Below, piece by piece: positions 47,657 to 56,545 of a stretch of DNA of 64,000 nucleotides (position 1 is the stretch's first letter; each line of letters starts with the position of its first letter). The translations under genes and the position numbers were made by a program. The stretch comes from Alphaproteobacteria bacterium (lineage in GTDB: Bacteria; Pseudomonadota; Alphaproteobacteria; Rhodobacterales; Rhodobacteraceae): positions 124,001 through 188,000 of the forward strand of contig JAUHWT010000007.1 in assembly GCA_030427145.1 (NCBI GenBank), given 5' to 3'. Below the pieces are notes generated by a model, which saw only the letters and a program-made list of their open reading frames with translations, searched no databases and was not told where the DNA came from.

Positions 47657-48393
47657 CCGGGCGCATTCTCGTTCTGGCCGGAACGACCGAGGCCCGCCGG
47701 CTCTGCGCTGCCCTTGCTGCTGAAAACCGCGATGTCACGGCCTCTCTCGCCGGTGTCACGCGATCCCCGGCAGACCATGCCTGTCCCGTGCGTACCGGCG
47801 GGTTCGGCGGCGTCGATGGCCTGACCCAATGGCTGCGCGACCACGCCATCTCACACCTGATCGATGCAACCCACCCCCATGCGGCCCGAATGCCCCATCA
47901 CGCCCAAGCGGCGGCAATCGCGGCGGGCATCCCGTGCCTGCACCTCAAACGCCCGCCTTGGCCGCTCCGGGAGCATCAACTGCGCGCGGCATCCCTGGAA
48001 CACGCAGCGCACTTACTCCCAACCGGAGCGCGGGCGTTCCTCGCAACCGGCGCGGTTTCCTCCCCCGCATTCCACAACCGCGCCGACGTCCATTTCGTCC
48101 TGCGCTCCATCGACCCCCCGTCCAGCCGGTTTCCCGCAGGCAACGCCATATTCCTGAACGCACGCCCCCCCTTCACCCAGGCGGAAGAGGAAAGCACCTT
48201 CCGCGAACATGCCATCACGCACCTCATCGCCAAAAATTCCGGCGGAGATGCGGGCCGGGCAAAACTCGATGCCGCCGACGCCCTCGGCATCAAAACCGTC
48301 ATGGTCGACCGTCCGCCTCTGCCGCCTGGCTCCAAAACGGTCCCGACCGTTCGCGACGCCCTCAACTGGCTTGCCAAACCCGGAGCCTCCTGA
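47653..48393 (+). CDS. cobK: Precorrin-6A reductase (CobK/CbiJ)
   Basis: A 246-residue NAD(P)H-dependent reductase of the corrin macrocycle. RILVLAGTTEARRLCAAL at residues 4-21 is the dinucleotide-fold start; LIDATHPHAARM near 69-80 and FLATGAVSSPAF near 128-139 fit CobK, as does IAKNSGGDAGRAKLDAA near 192-208. The start at 47653 is chosen by the ATGA overlap with cbiD; a long open frame upstream is a shadow of cbiD. Confidence 0.92.
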   Translation: MTGRILVLAGTTEARRLCAALAAENRDVTASLAGVTRSPADHACPVRTGGFGGVDGLTQWLRDHAISHLIDATHPHAARMPHHAQAAAIAAGIPCLHLKRPPWPLREHQLRAASLEHAAHLLPTGARAFLATGAVSSPAFHNRADVHFVLRSIDPPSSRFPAGNAIFLNARPPFTQAEEESTFREHAITHLIAKNSGGDAGRAKLDAADALGIKTVMVDRPPLPPGSKTVPTVRDALNWLAKPGAS

Positions 48394-48457
48394 ATTCGCC
48401 CTTGGACCGCCTCGCGTCACGGGGTAGGGTCCGCCCCGAGGAGAATTGAGGCACATC

Positions 48458-49747
48458 ATGGATATTATCGCACGCGCAACCACAATCGTCGGTGGCGCCA
48501 TGGTCCTGTTGCGGCGCGGGTTCGCACCCGACACGCAGGCCATGGGCACATCACCGCAGATCCCCGAAGCCAAAAAACAGGGCATCATGACCCTGAAGAT
48601 GCCAACGGCCAAAGGCTGGGAATCCGGCCACGTCCCGAAATGCGCCGAAGGCCTGAAGGTCAACGCCTTCGCGTCCGAGCTCGAACACCCCCGCTGGATC
48701 GAGGTTTTGCCCAACGGCGATGTTTTGGTTGCCGAGGCACTGCAGCAGGCCAACGCGCCCAAGGGCCTCATGGACCACGCCATGCAGGCCACGATGCGCC
48801 GCGCCAAGGCCATCGGCGTTTCCGCCAACCGCATCAGCCTGTGGCGCGACGAGGACGGTGACGGCGTTGCCGAAACCCGTCACGTCTTCCTCGAAAACCA
48901 GAACCAGCCCTTCGGCATGGCGCTCGTGGACGGCGTATTCTATGTGGGCAACACCGACGGCATCGTGGCCTTCGACTACGAGGATGGCGCAACCAGCCTG
49001 AAGGGCGAGGGCAAAAAGCTCGTCGATTTCAAACCGGCCGGTCACTGGACCCGCAGTCTGATCGTCTCGCCCGACCGCACCAAAATCTATGCGGGAGTTG
49101 GTTCCAAATCCAATATCGGTGACGACGGCATGGAGGCCGAGGAAGGCCGCGCCTGTATCTGGGAATACGACATACCGACCGGCGAGGCTCGCATCTTCGC
49201 CTCCGGCCTGCGCAATCCGGTCGGAACCGCCTGGGAGCCGACAACGCAAAAGCTCTGGACCGTGGTCAACGAACGGGACGGCCTTGGCGACGAGACCCCG
49301 CCCGACTACCTGACTTCCGTGCAGGACGGCGGCTTCTACGGCTGGCCCTACTGCTACTGGGGCAAAACCGTGGATGACCGCGTGCCGCAGAACCAGGAAC
49401 TCGTGGAGCGTGCCATCCAGCCCGACTACGCCCTGGGCGGCCACACCGCCTCGCTCGGCCTTTGCTGGATGCCCGCAGGCACGCTGCCAGGCTTCCCCGA
49501 CGGCATGTGTATCGGCCAGCACGGCTCCTGGAACCGCTCCACTCTCAGCGGCTACAAACTGATCTTCGTGCCGTTCGAAAACGGGCAGCCTTCCGGTCCG
49601 CCGCGCGACATCCTCTGGGGCTTCCTGTCGCCGGACGAAAAGGAATCCTACGGCCGTCCCGTGGGCGTTCAGGTTGGTCCCGACGGCAAGTCCCTGCTGA
49701 TGGCCGACGACGTGGGCGACATCATCTGGCGCGTGACGGCGGCGTAA
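48458..49747 (+). CDS. L-sorbosone dehydrogenase-like (PQQ-type glucose/sorbosone) beta-propeller protein
   Basis: A 429-residue protein with a hydrophobic N-terminal stretch (about residues 9-23) and a six-bladed beta-propeller of the glucose/sorbosone dehydrogenase family: HPRWIEVLPNGDVLVAEA near 75-92, GLRNPVGTAWEP near 250-261, and GQHGSWNRSTLSGYK near 350-364. PQQ use and export are inferred from family only; no clear cleavage site is seen. ATG at 48458 fits the GAGG upstream. It lies 64 bp after cobK and before the cobW riboswitch. Role in the cobalamin island unknown. Confidence 0.78.
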   Translation: MDIIARATTIVGGAMVLLRRGFAPDTQAMGTSPQIPEAKKQGIMTLKMPTAKGWESGHVPKCAEGLKVNAFASELEHPRWIEVLPNGDVLVAEALQQANAPKGLMDHAMQATMRRAKAIGVSANRISLWRDEDGDGVAETRHVFLENQNQPFGMALVDGVFYVGNTDGIVAFDYEDGATSLKGEGKKLVDFKPAGHWTRSLIVSPDRTKIYAGVGSKSNIGDDGMEAEEGRACIWEYDIPTGEARIFASGLRNPVGTAWEPTTQKLWTVVNERDGLGDETPPDYLTSVQDGGFYGWPYCYWGKTVDDRVPQNQELVERAIQPDYALGGHTASLGLCWMPAGTLPGFPDGMCIGQHGSWNRSTLSGYKLIFVPFENGQPSGPPRDILWGFLSPDEKESYGRPVGVQVGPDGKSLLMADDVGDIIWRVTAA

Positions 49748-50099
49748 ACGTCTCCACGCTTCCGCACGTCCTCCGGGGGCTGTAACGTTACGCAGCCAAA
49801 AAACGTTGTTCCGGTGACTGGCCCGGAGTTGCGCCAAGGTTCTGCAGCATCCCGGCGTGTCGGCACGACACGCCATGCCCGACTTTCCCCCAGGGAGGGC
49901 ATCCCCGACGTCGGCCTCTGCTCATTGATCATGGGGCTTTTGGCGGTGTGATCCGAACAACCGGGTCGGAGCCCTCCCAAAGTCGGACATGGCGCGTCCT
50001 GCCTCGGATCGGGGCATCGGATGGAGTCGGCAATGCCCCCATACACCCCGCCCACCGCCACTTGACACCCGTCAAACTCCGGTCACATAACGGCCCGGC
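49748..50099 (+). other. Non-coding stretch before the cobW riboswitch
   Basis: 352 bp without a supported gene. A perfect palindrome GTAACGTTAC nested in GGCTG/CAGCC (49779-49797 region) lies near the dehydrogenase stop. GC-rich inverted segments follow. The candidate promoter for the cobW unit is at the right end. Confidence 0.4.
50062..50091 (+). promoter_or_regulatory. Candidate sigma-70 promoter of the cobW operon
   Basis: TTGACA at 50062-50067 and CATAAC at 50086-50091 are 18 bases apart. This would start transcription around 50098, just before the riboswitch core. Confidence 0.45.
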
Positions 50100-50283
50100 A
50101 AGGTTGCCGGTGCGGCAAGTGCCAAACCGGATGAAAAGGGAATGCGCGGGGGCCAAAATCCCAATGCGCAGCCGCCCCCGCGACTGTATGCGGTGAGCCG
50201 CTGCCCGGACGCCACTGACACGTTTTTCGTGCCGGGAAGGCGGGCAGGGGCCGTGACCCGCGAGCCAGGAGACCTGCCTCGCA
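50100..50283 (+). promoter_or_regulatory. Cobalamin (AdoCbl) riboswitch upstream of cobW
   Basis: All blocks are in order: GGATGAAAAGGGAATGCG (50129-50146), GCCGCCCCCGCGACTGTATG, GCCACTGAC near 50211-50219, GGGAAGGCGG near 50233-50242 and the B12 box AGCCAGGAGACCTGCC (50263-50278). The following 130 bases have several GC-rich hairpins up to the cobW ribosome-binding site, with no T-run, so control at translation or by Rho is more likely than an intrinsic terminator. Confidence 0.95.
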
Positions 50284-50415
50284 CGAGCACCGGCCATGCC
50301 GGGCGGGACGTTCACGGGCGGGGTGCCCCGTGGGTGCGGGAGCGGGCCCAAACCGGGCCGCGTTCCCCCGTGACCTGACTGCATCCCGTGGAACTGGAGC
50401 GTGCAGGAGCAGAAC

Positions 50416-51501
50416 ATGGCACAGAAAATCCCCGCCACCGTCGTCACCGGTTTCCTCGGCGCCGGAAAAACCACCCTCATCAAACACCTGCTGGACAATG
50501 CGAATGGCAAACGCATCGCGCTCGTGATCAACGAGTTTGGCGATCTTGGCGTCGATGGCGAGATCCTGAAGGGCTGCGGCATCGAGGGCTGCGCCGATGA
50601 TGACGTGGTGGAACTCTCCAACGGCTGCATCTGCTGCACCGTGGCGGAGGACTTCGTTCCGGCCATGCAGAAGCTCATCGAGCGCGACACGCCGCCCGAT
50701 CACATCGTCATTGAAACCTCCGGCCTCGCCCTGCCACAGCCACTGGTGCGCGCCTTCAACTGGCCCGACATCCGCACCCGCGTCACGGTCGATGGCGTCG
50801 TCGCCGTGGTCGATGGTCCCGCCCTGTCCGAGGGCCGTTTTGCCGCCGACGAGGCCGCCGTGGACCGCCAGCGGGGTCTCGATGACACGCTCGACCACGA
50901 AACCCCGCTCTCAGAGCTTTTCGAGGACCAGCTCGCCTGCGCCGACATGGTGCTGATGAGCAAGGCCGACCTGCTCGACAGCGCCATCTCCGGCCAGCTC
51001 ACCACCAGCCTCAAATCCCGCGTCAGGGGCGGCGTCGCCGTGCTGCCCTCCAACATGGGCGCGGTCGATCCCGGCGTGCTACTGGGTCTCGGCGTCGGGG
51101 CCGAGGATGATCTCGAAAGCCGCCACGAAATCCATCACCACCATCATCACCATGACGACGACCATGAGGATGACGACCACCACCACGATCATGAGCACGA
51201 ACACGGCCATGACGGGTTCGAGAGCTTCGTGATCACCATGCCCGAACTGGACGACACGGAGGCTTTCCTTGCTCGCGTTTCCCGCACCATCGACACCCAC
51301 GACCTCCTGCGCGTAAAGGGCTTCGCCGCCGTCGCGGGCAAGCCCATGCGCCTCGTCCTCCAGGCGGTCGGCCCCCGCATCGACAGCCACTACGACCGGC
51401 CCTTCGCCGCGGGCGAGGAGAGGGGAACCAGACTGGTCATCATCGGCCTGTCCGGACTGGACCGCGAGAAAATCCTCGCAAACCTCACCCAGGCCGCCTG
51501 A
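50416..51501 (+). CDS. cobW: CobW GTPase, metallochaperone
   Basis: A 361-residue G3E-family GTPase. Walker A TGFLGAGKTTLIKH near residues 11-24, the metal-binding CxCC motif in NGCICCTVAEDF near 73-84, and ETSGLALPQPLV near 104-115. An insert from about residue 238 to 270 is packed with His and Asp. Thought to deliver cobalt or zinc to partners such as CobN. The start at 50416 follows AGGAGC; frame is open to 50401. Immediately downstream of the riboswitch and 3 bp before cobN. Confidence 0.94.
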   Translation: MAQKIPATVVTGFLGAGKTTLIKHLLDNANGKRIALVINEFGDLGVDGEILKGCGIEGCADDDVVELSNGCICCTVAEDFVPAMQKLIERDTPPDHIVIETSGLALPQPLVRAFNWPDIRTRVTVDGVVAVVDGPALSEGRFAADEAAVDRQRGLDDTLDHETPLSELFEDQLACADMVLMSKADLLDSAISGQLTTSLKSRVRGGVAVLPSNMGAVDPGVLLGLGVGAEDDLESRHEIHHHHHHHDDDHEDDDHHHDHEHEHGHDGFESFVITMPELDDTEAFLARVSRTIDTHDLLRVKGFAAVAGKPMRLVLQAVGPRIDSHYDRPFAAGEERGTRLVIIGLSGLDREKILANLTQAA

Positions 51502-51504
51502 TCC

Positions 51505-54500
51505 ATGCACCTGCTCGCCGCAACGCCGGGCCAGATCACAGACGGCACCGAACCGGTTGAAACCGGCCAGGACCCGGCGGATGTGGTGTTCCTCTCCGCC
51601 GCCGACACCGAGCTTGCGGCCCTGTCCGAAGCGCGTCAGACCCTGGGCGACGCGGCCCCGTCACTGCGGCTGGCAAGCCTGTCCTGGATGGCGCATCCCT
51701 TCACCGTTGACCGCTGGATTGACGAAACCGCCTCCCGCTCAAAACTCGTCATCGCACGGGTTCTCGGCGGCGCCTCCTACTGGACCTACGCGGTCGAACA
51801 GCTCTCCATCCGTCTGCGCGAGGCCGGCGTACCGTTCGTGGCACTGCCCGGAGACGACAAGCCTGATGGCGAACTTCTCAGCCATTCCACGGTGGACCGG
51901 AACCACTGGGAAAACCTTTGGTCCTACTGCGTCGAGGGCGGCCCGGAAAACGCACTGAATTTTCTGAAATACGCCAACCACATGCTCGAGCGCGGCGAGG
52001 TCCCCGCACTCGCCGAACCGCTCCTGCGCGCCGGTTGGTACTGGCCCGGCGAAACCCGCGCCGACGCCTCCACCGCCCGCGCCAGCTGGACGGACGGAGC
52101 GCCCGTCGTGGCCGTGGTTTTCTACCGCGCGCTTCTTCAGGGCGCGGGCCTGCACCCGGTCAACCAGATGGTCCGGGCTCTGCTCCGGCGCGGTCTCAAC
52201 CCCATGCCGGTCTTCGTGGCCTCCCTCAAGGACCCGGTCTCGGCCGAGACCCTTCGCGGGATTTTCGCGGAAAACCCGCCCGCAGTTGTTCTGAACGCCA
52301 CCGCTTTCGCCGTGTCCTCGCCCGATCCCGCAGGCTGGACCGGCGATCGCCCCGCCACCATCCTCGATGAACCCGGCTGCCCGGTGTTCCAGATGGTGTT
52401 TTCCGGCGCATCCGAGGAAGCCTGGGCCCAAACCGAACGTGGTCTCTCCGCCCGCGACATCGCCATGAACGTGGCCCTGCCGGAGGTTGACGGCCGCGTC
52501 CTGACCCGTGCCGTCAGCTTCAAGTCCGAAGCCTATTTCGACGAGGCCACCCAATGCGCCATCGCCGCCTATCGCGGCCAGAACGAGCGCATTGGTTTCG
52601 TGGCCGACCTCGCCGCCAACTGGGCCAATCTCGCGCGGACCAAACCCTCAGCCCGCCGCGTCGGTCTCATCCTTGCCAACTACCCCAACAAAGACGGACG
52701 CCTCGCCAATGGCGTCGGCCTCGACACCCCCGCCGCAACGGTCGGCGTGCTCAAACGCCTCACGCAGGCGGGCTACTCCACTGAAAACACCCCGAACTCC
52801 CGGTCCGAACTGATGGACGCCGTCATGGCCGGACCAACCAACTGGCTCACGGACCGCGCCACCCGCACGGGCGGCGAAACCCTCACGCTGGCGGAGTACC
52901 GCAGTTTCTACGACGCGCTCCCCTGGGAGATTCGGGACCGCATCGAAACCCGCTGGGGCAGGCCGGAGGACGACCCCTTCTTCGACGCCGGCGGCCAGGG
53001 TTTCGCCCTCTCCATCCTGCGCTTTGGCAACGTGGTGGTCGGCATCCAGCCCGCCCGCGGCTACAACGTCGACCCGGAGGACACCTACCACTCCCCCGAC
53101 CTGATCCCGCCGCACAACTACCTGGCCTTCTACGCCTGGCTGCGCGGCCCGTTCGCGGCCAACGCGCTGGTCCATATGGGCAAGCACGGCAACCTTGAAT
53201 GGCTCCCCGGCAAAGCCGTGGCCCTGTCAGACGAGTGTTTCCCCGAGATCGCATTCGGTCCAACCCCGCACATCTACCCCTTCATCGTGAACGACCCAGG
53301 CGAGGGCACCCAGGCCAAACGCCGCGCCCAGGCCGTGATCATCGATCATCTGACGCCACCGCTCACCCGCGCCGAAAGCTACGGACCACTGCGCGAACTC
53401 GAAACCCTCGTGGACGAGTACTACCAGGCCGCGGGCGTGGACCCGCGCCGCATCGAACATCTCCGCCGCGAGATCGTGACGCTTCTGGAAGCCACCGGCC
53501 TCGGCAGCGACGCGGGCATAACTGACGCCGACGATGCCGACAGTCGCCTGCAAAAACTCGACGCATGGCTCTGCGAGCTGAAGGAAAGCCAAATCCGCGA
53601 CGGCCTGCACATCTTTGGTGAGGCCCCCAAGGGCCGCCTGGCCCGCGACCTCACCATCGCCCTCACACGGGTCCCCCGCGCCAAAGGCGAAGGCCGCGAC
53701 GCCTCCCTCATCCGCGCACTGGCCGCCGATCTTGCCCTCGATTTCGATCCGCTCGACTGCGACATGGCTGCGCCCTGGACCAGCCCCAAACCCGATATGC
53801 TTGCCACGCTGACCGACGACACCTGGCGCAGCCACGGCGACACAGTGGAACGCCTGGAACTCCTCGCCCAAACCCTTGTCGCGGGCGAAACTACCGCGCC
53901 CGGCCCGGTATCCGGTGCGGTCATGGAGGAAATCACCACCCGTGTCCGTCCTCTCGTCGAATACTCCGGCGAGGCCGAAATGACCGGGCTTCTCAACGCG
54001 CTCGGCGGCAAGTTCACCTCGCCGGGGCCCTCCGGCGCCCCCACACGTGGCCGCCTCGACGTCCTGCCCACGGGCCGCAATTTCTTCTCCGTCGACAGCC
54101 GCGCCATCCCGACCCGCACCGCCTGGAAACTCGGCTGGAAATCCGCGGGCCTGCTCATCGACCGCCACCTCCAGGACCATGGCGACTGGCCGCGCAGCAT
54201 GGCGCTGACCGCCTGGGGCACCGCAAACATGCGCACCGGCGGCGACGACATCGCCCAGGCCCTCGCGCTCATGGGCGTCAAACCGCAATGGGACGACATG
54301 TCCGGCCGCGTCACCGGGTTCGAGATCATCCCCTTGGGCGCCCTCGGTCGCCCACGCGTCGACGTAACCCTGCGCGTCTCCGGTTTCTTCCGTGACGCTT
54401 TCCCGGCCCAGATCGACCTTGTGGCCTCCGCCGCCAAGGCCGTGATGACCCTGGACGAGCCTGACTCCGAAAACCCGTCAGCCGCCAAATTCCGCAGGGA

Positions 54501-55221
54501 ATCCGGCACCATGGGCGAGGCGGCCTCCTACCGCGTCTTCGGTTCCAAACCCGGAGCCTACGGCGCGGGCCTTCAGGCTCTTATCGACGAAAAACTCTGG
54601 AAGGACCGCAGCGACTTCGCCGACACCTGGCTCGACTGGGGCGGCTACGCCTATGGCGACGGCCGCGACGGCGCACCGGCCCGCGAGGCACTCGCCGGCC
54701 GTCTCTCCCAGGTCGAGGCTGTCGTCCAAAACCAGGACAACCGCGAACATGACATCCTCGACAGCGACGACTACTACCAGTTCGAGGGCGGAATGGCCGC
54801 CACGGTCGAAACCCTGCGCGGCGAGGCCCCGACCGTCTATCACAACGACCATTCCCGCCCTGAACGCCCGGTGATCCGCACCCTGGACGAGGAAATCGCC
54901 CGCGTCGTCCGCTCCCGGGCGGTGAACCCGAAATGGATCGAGGGCGTCAAACGCCACGGCTACAAGGGCGCTTTTGAAATCGCCGCCACCGTCGACTACC
55001 TCTTCGCTTTCGCCGCGACGACCGGAGCCGTCCGCGACCACCATTTCGATCTGGTCTACGACGCGTACCTTGAGGACGACGACACCCGCGACTTCATCGC
55101 CGACAACAACGCACCCGCGCTGCGCGAGATCGCCGAACGCCTGAACGAGGCCATTGAGCGTGGCCTGTGGCAGCCCCGCTCCAACTCGGCCCGCATCCGG
55201 TTGCAGGAGATGCTGGCATGA
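51505..55221 (+). CDS. cobN: Cobaltochelatase large subunit CobN
   Basis: A 1238-residue subunit of the ATP-dependent cobaltochelatase family, related to magnesium chelatase ChlH/BchH. Recognised by HMGKHGNLEWLPGKAVALS near residues 552-570, PHIYPFIVNDPGEGTQAKRR near 588-607, and the late DYYQFEGGMAATVETLRG near 1090-1107. In the cobalt-late route it inserts Co2+ into hydrogenobyrinate a,c-diamide with CobS and CobT, neither of which is encoded here. Coupled to the next gene by an ATGA overlap. Confidence 0.95.
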   Translation: MHLLAATPGQITDGTEPVETGQDPADVVFLSAADTELAALSEARQTLGDAAPSLRLASLSWMAHPFTVDRWIDETASRSKLVIARVLGGASYWTYAVEQLSIRLREAGVPFVALPGDDKPDGELLSHSTVDRNHWENLWSYCVEGGPENALNFLKYANHMLERGEVPALAEPLLRAGWYWPGETRADASTARASWTDGAPVVAVVFYRALLQGAGLHPVNQMVRALLRRGLNPMPVFVASLKDPVSAETLRGIFAENPPAVVLNATAFAVSSPDPAGWTGDRPATILDEPGCPVFQMVFSGASEEAWAQTERGLSARDIAMNVALPEVDGRVLTRAVSFKSEAYFDEATQCAIAAYRGQNERIGFVADLAANWANLARTKPSARRVGLILANYPNKDGRLANGVGLDTPAATVGVLKRLTQAGYSTENTPNSRSELMDAVMAGPTNWLTDRATRTGGETLTLAEYRSFYDALPWEIRDRIETRWGRPEDDPFFDAGGQGFALSILRFGNVVVGIQPARGYNVDPEDTYHSPDLIPPHNYLAFYAWLRGPFAANALVHMGKHGNLEWLPGKAVALSDECFPEIAFGPTPHIYPFIVNDPGEGTQAKRRAQAVIIDHLTPPLTRAESYGPLRELETLVDEYYQAAGVDPRRIEHLRREIVTLLEATGLGSDAGITDADDADSRLQKLDAWLCELKESQIRDGLHIFGEAPKGRLARDLTIALTRVPRAKGEGRDASLIRALAADLALDFDPLDCDMAAPWTSPKPDMLATLTDDTWRSHGDTVERLELLAQTLVAGETTAPGPVSGAVMEEITTRVRPLVEYSGEAEMTGLLNALGGKFTSPGPSGAPTRGRLDVLPTGRNFFSVDSRAIPTRTAWKLGWKSAGLLIDRHLQDHGDWPRSMALTAWGTANMRTGGDDIAQALALMGVKPQWDDMSGRVTGFEIIPLGALGRPRVDVTLRVSGFFRDAFPAQIDLVASAAKAVMTLDEPDSENPSAAKFRRESGTMGEAASYRVFGSKPGAYGAGLQALIDEKLWKDRSDFADTWLDWGGYAYGDGRDGAPAREALAGRLSQVEAVVQNQDNREHDILDSDDYYQFEGGMAATVETLRGEAPTVYHNDHSRPERPVIRTLDEEIARVVRSRAVNPKWIEGVKRHGYKGAFEIAATVDYLFAFAATTGAVRDHHFDLVYDAYLEDDDTRDFIADNNAPALREIAERLNEAIERGLWQPRSNSARIRLQEMLA

Positions 55222-55913
55222 AGAAAATCGGCATCCTCGGCGGCATGTCCGCCGCCTCGACCGCCCTCTACCAGGCCCGTCTAAACGCCCAAACCATGGA
55301 GCGTCTCGGCGGCTTGCACTCCGCAAACCTTCTCGTCCGCTCCCTCGATTTCGCGGACATCGCCGACATGCAGTCCCGTGGTGACTGGGACGCGGCAGGT
55401 GACCTGCTGAACCACGAGGCACGCCTGCTCGAGGCCGGCGGTGCGGAAATTCTGATCCTTGCCACCAACACCATGCACAAACTGGCCGACCGCATGACTG
55501 AGGGCCTCACCATCCCGTTCCTCCACATCGGAACCGCAACCGCGCAGGCCGTGGCCGGGCAGGGGTTGCAGCGCCCCGGTCTGATGGCGACCGCCTTCAC
55601 GATGGAACAGGAGTTCTACACCGGCCGCCTCCGCGAAAACGGCCTCGATCCCGTCATTCCAAATGCCGTGGACCGTGCCACCACGCATGGCATCATCTAT
55701 GACGAACTCTGCAAAAACATCATCCGCGATGACAGCCGCAAAACATACGAGGCCATAGCCGCCCGCCTTGTTGACGCGGGCGCCGACAGCCTTATCCTCG
55801 GCTGTACGGAGGTGGGCATGCTCCTGAACGCCTCCAATGTCGCCGTACCCGTATTCGACACCACATTCATCCACTGCGACCGCGCCCTCGACGCGGCTTT
55901 GGAAGGCACATGA
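55218..55913 (+). CDS. Aspartate/glutamate racemase family protein (YgeA-like)
   Basis: A 231-residue PLP-independent racemase fold: KKIGILGGMSAASTALY at residues 2-18, ILATNTMHKL near 80-89 and LILGCTEVGML near 192-202. The first catalytic position holds Thr83 instead of Cys, and the second is Cys196; this Thr/Cys pair resembles E. coli YgeA, a broad-specificity amino acid racemase. Start overlaps the cobN stop (ATGA) and its stop overlaps the next gene, so it is an integral part of the cobWNO unit. Relation to cobalamin unknown. Confidence 0.85.
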   Translation: MKKIGILGGMSAASTALYQARLNAQTMERLGGLHSANLLVRSLDFADIADMQSRGDWDAAGDLLNHEARLLEAGGAEILILATNTMHKLADRMTEGLTIPFLHIGTATAQAVAGQGLQRPGLMATAFTMEQEFYTGRLRENGLDPVIPNAVDRATTHGIIYDELCKNIIRDDSRKTYEAIAARLVDAGADSLILGCTEVGMLLNASNVAVPVFDTTFIHCDRALDAALEGT

Positions 55914-56545
55914 CCGACGACCACCTCCGCTATTCCGGCCTGTCCATTTCCCGGCAGACGGAAACCCTGCGTGAAATCCTGCGCGCCTCACCCCGCATGA
56001 TGGATGTGATGGAACGGGTGCGCCTGCTCGATTTGCCGGACGCCTGGATCGTATCGGGCGCGATTTACAATACGGTCTGGAACGCCCTGACCGGCCGGCC
56101 CGACATGCACGGCGTCAACGATATCGACCTGTTCTATTTCGACCCGGACACCACCTGGGAAGCGGAGAACAGGGTCATCCGCCGCGTGGCGGAAGCCATC
56201 CCCGGCAAGCCACCCGTGGAGACCCGCAACCAGGCCCGTGTCCACCTCTGGTACGAGCAACGCTTCGGCCGCCCAGGTCCAAAATTCTCGTCATCGCGCG
56301 AAGCTCTGCTCTATTTCGCTTCCCGCACACATGCCGTGGCGGTACGGCTTGAGGAAGACGGCAACCTCGCGGTTCACGCCCCGTTTGGTCTCGACAACAT
56401 CTTTTCCTTTCGTCTTGTGCCAAATACCATCCGGCCCAACCGGGAGACCCACGAGGCCAAGGCCGCCCGCCAGATGGCTCTCTGGCCCGAGCTTGAACTC
56501 TTTCCCTGGCCCAAACACGCCATGGCGACACTGGAGGACACATGA
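55910..56545 (+). CDS. Nucleotidyltransferase family protein (DUF925/NTP_transf_6 type)
   Basis: A 211-residue protein with a minimal nucleotidyltransferase core: WIVSGAIYNTVWNALTG near residues 45-61 and NDIDLFYFD near 68-76 carrying the DxD metal ligands, and WYEQRFGRP near 113-121. The family (formerly DUF925) has no settled substrate. It overlaps both neighbours by 4 bp (ATGA), lying between the racemase and cobO. Truncation is not evident. Confidence 0.82.
   Translation: MTDDHLRYSGLSISRQTETLREILRASPRMMDVMERVRLLDLPDAWIVSGAIYNTVWNALTGRPDMHGVNDIDLFYFDPDTTWEAENRVIRRVAEAIPGKPPVETRNQARVHLWYEQRFGRPGPKFSSSREALLYFASRTHAVAVRLEEDGNLAVHAPFGLDNIFSFRLVPNTIRPNRETHEAKAARQMALWPELELFPWPKHAMATLEDT

Noticed and set aside
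49779..49806. Terminator after the sorbosone-dehydrogenase-like gene
   Set aside because: The palindrome is followed on the plus strand by A residues, not T, so it does not fit an intrinsic terminator for that gene.
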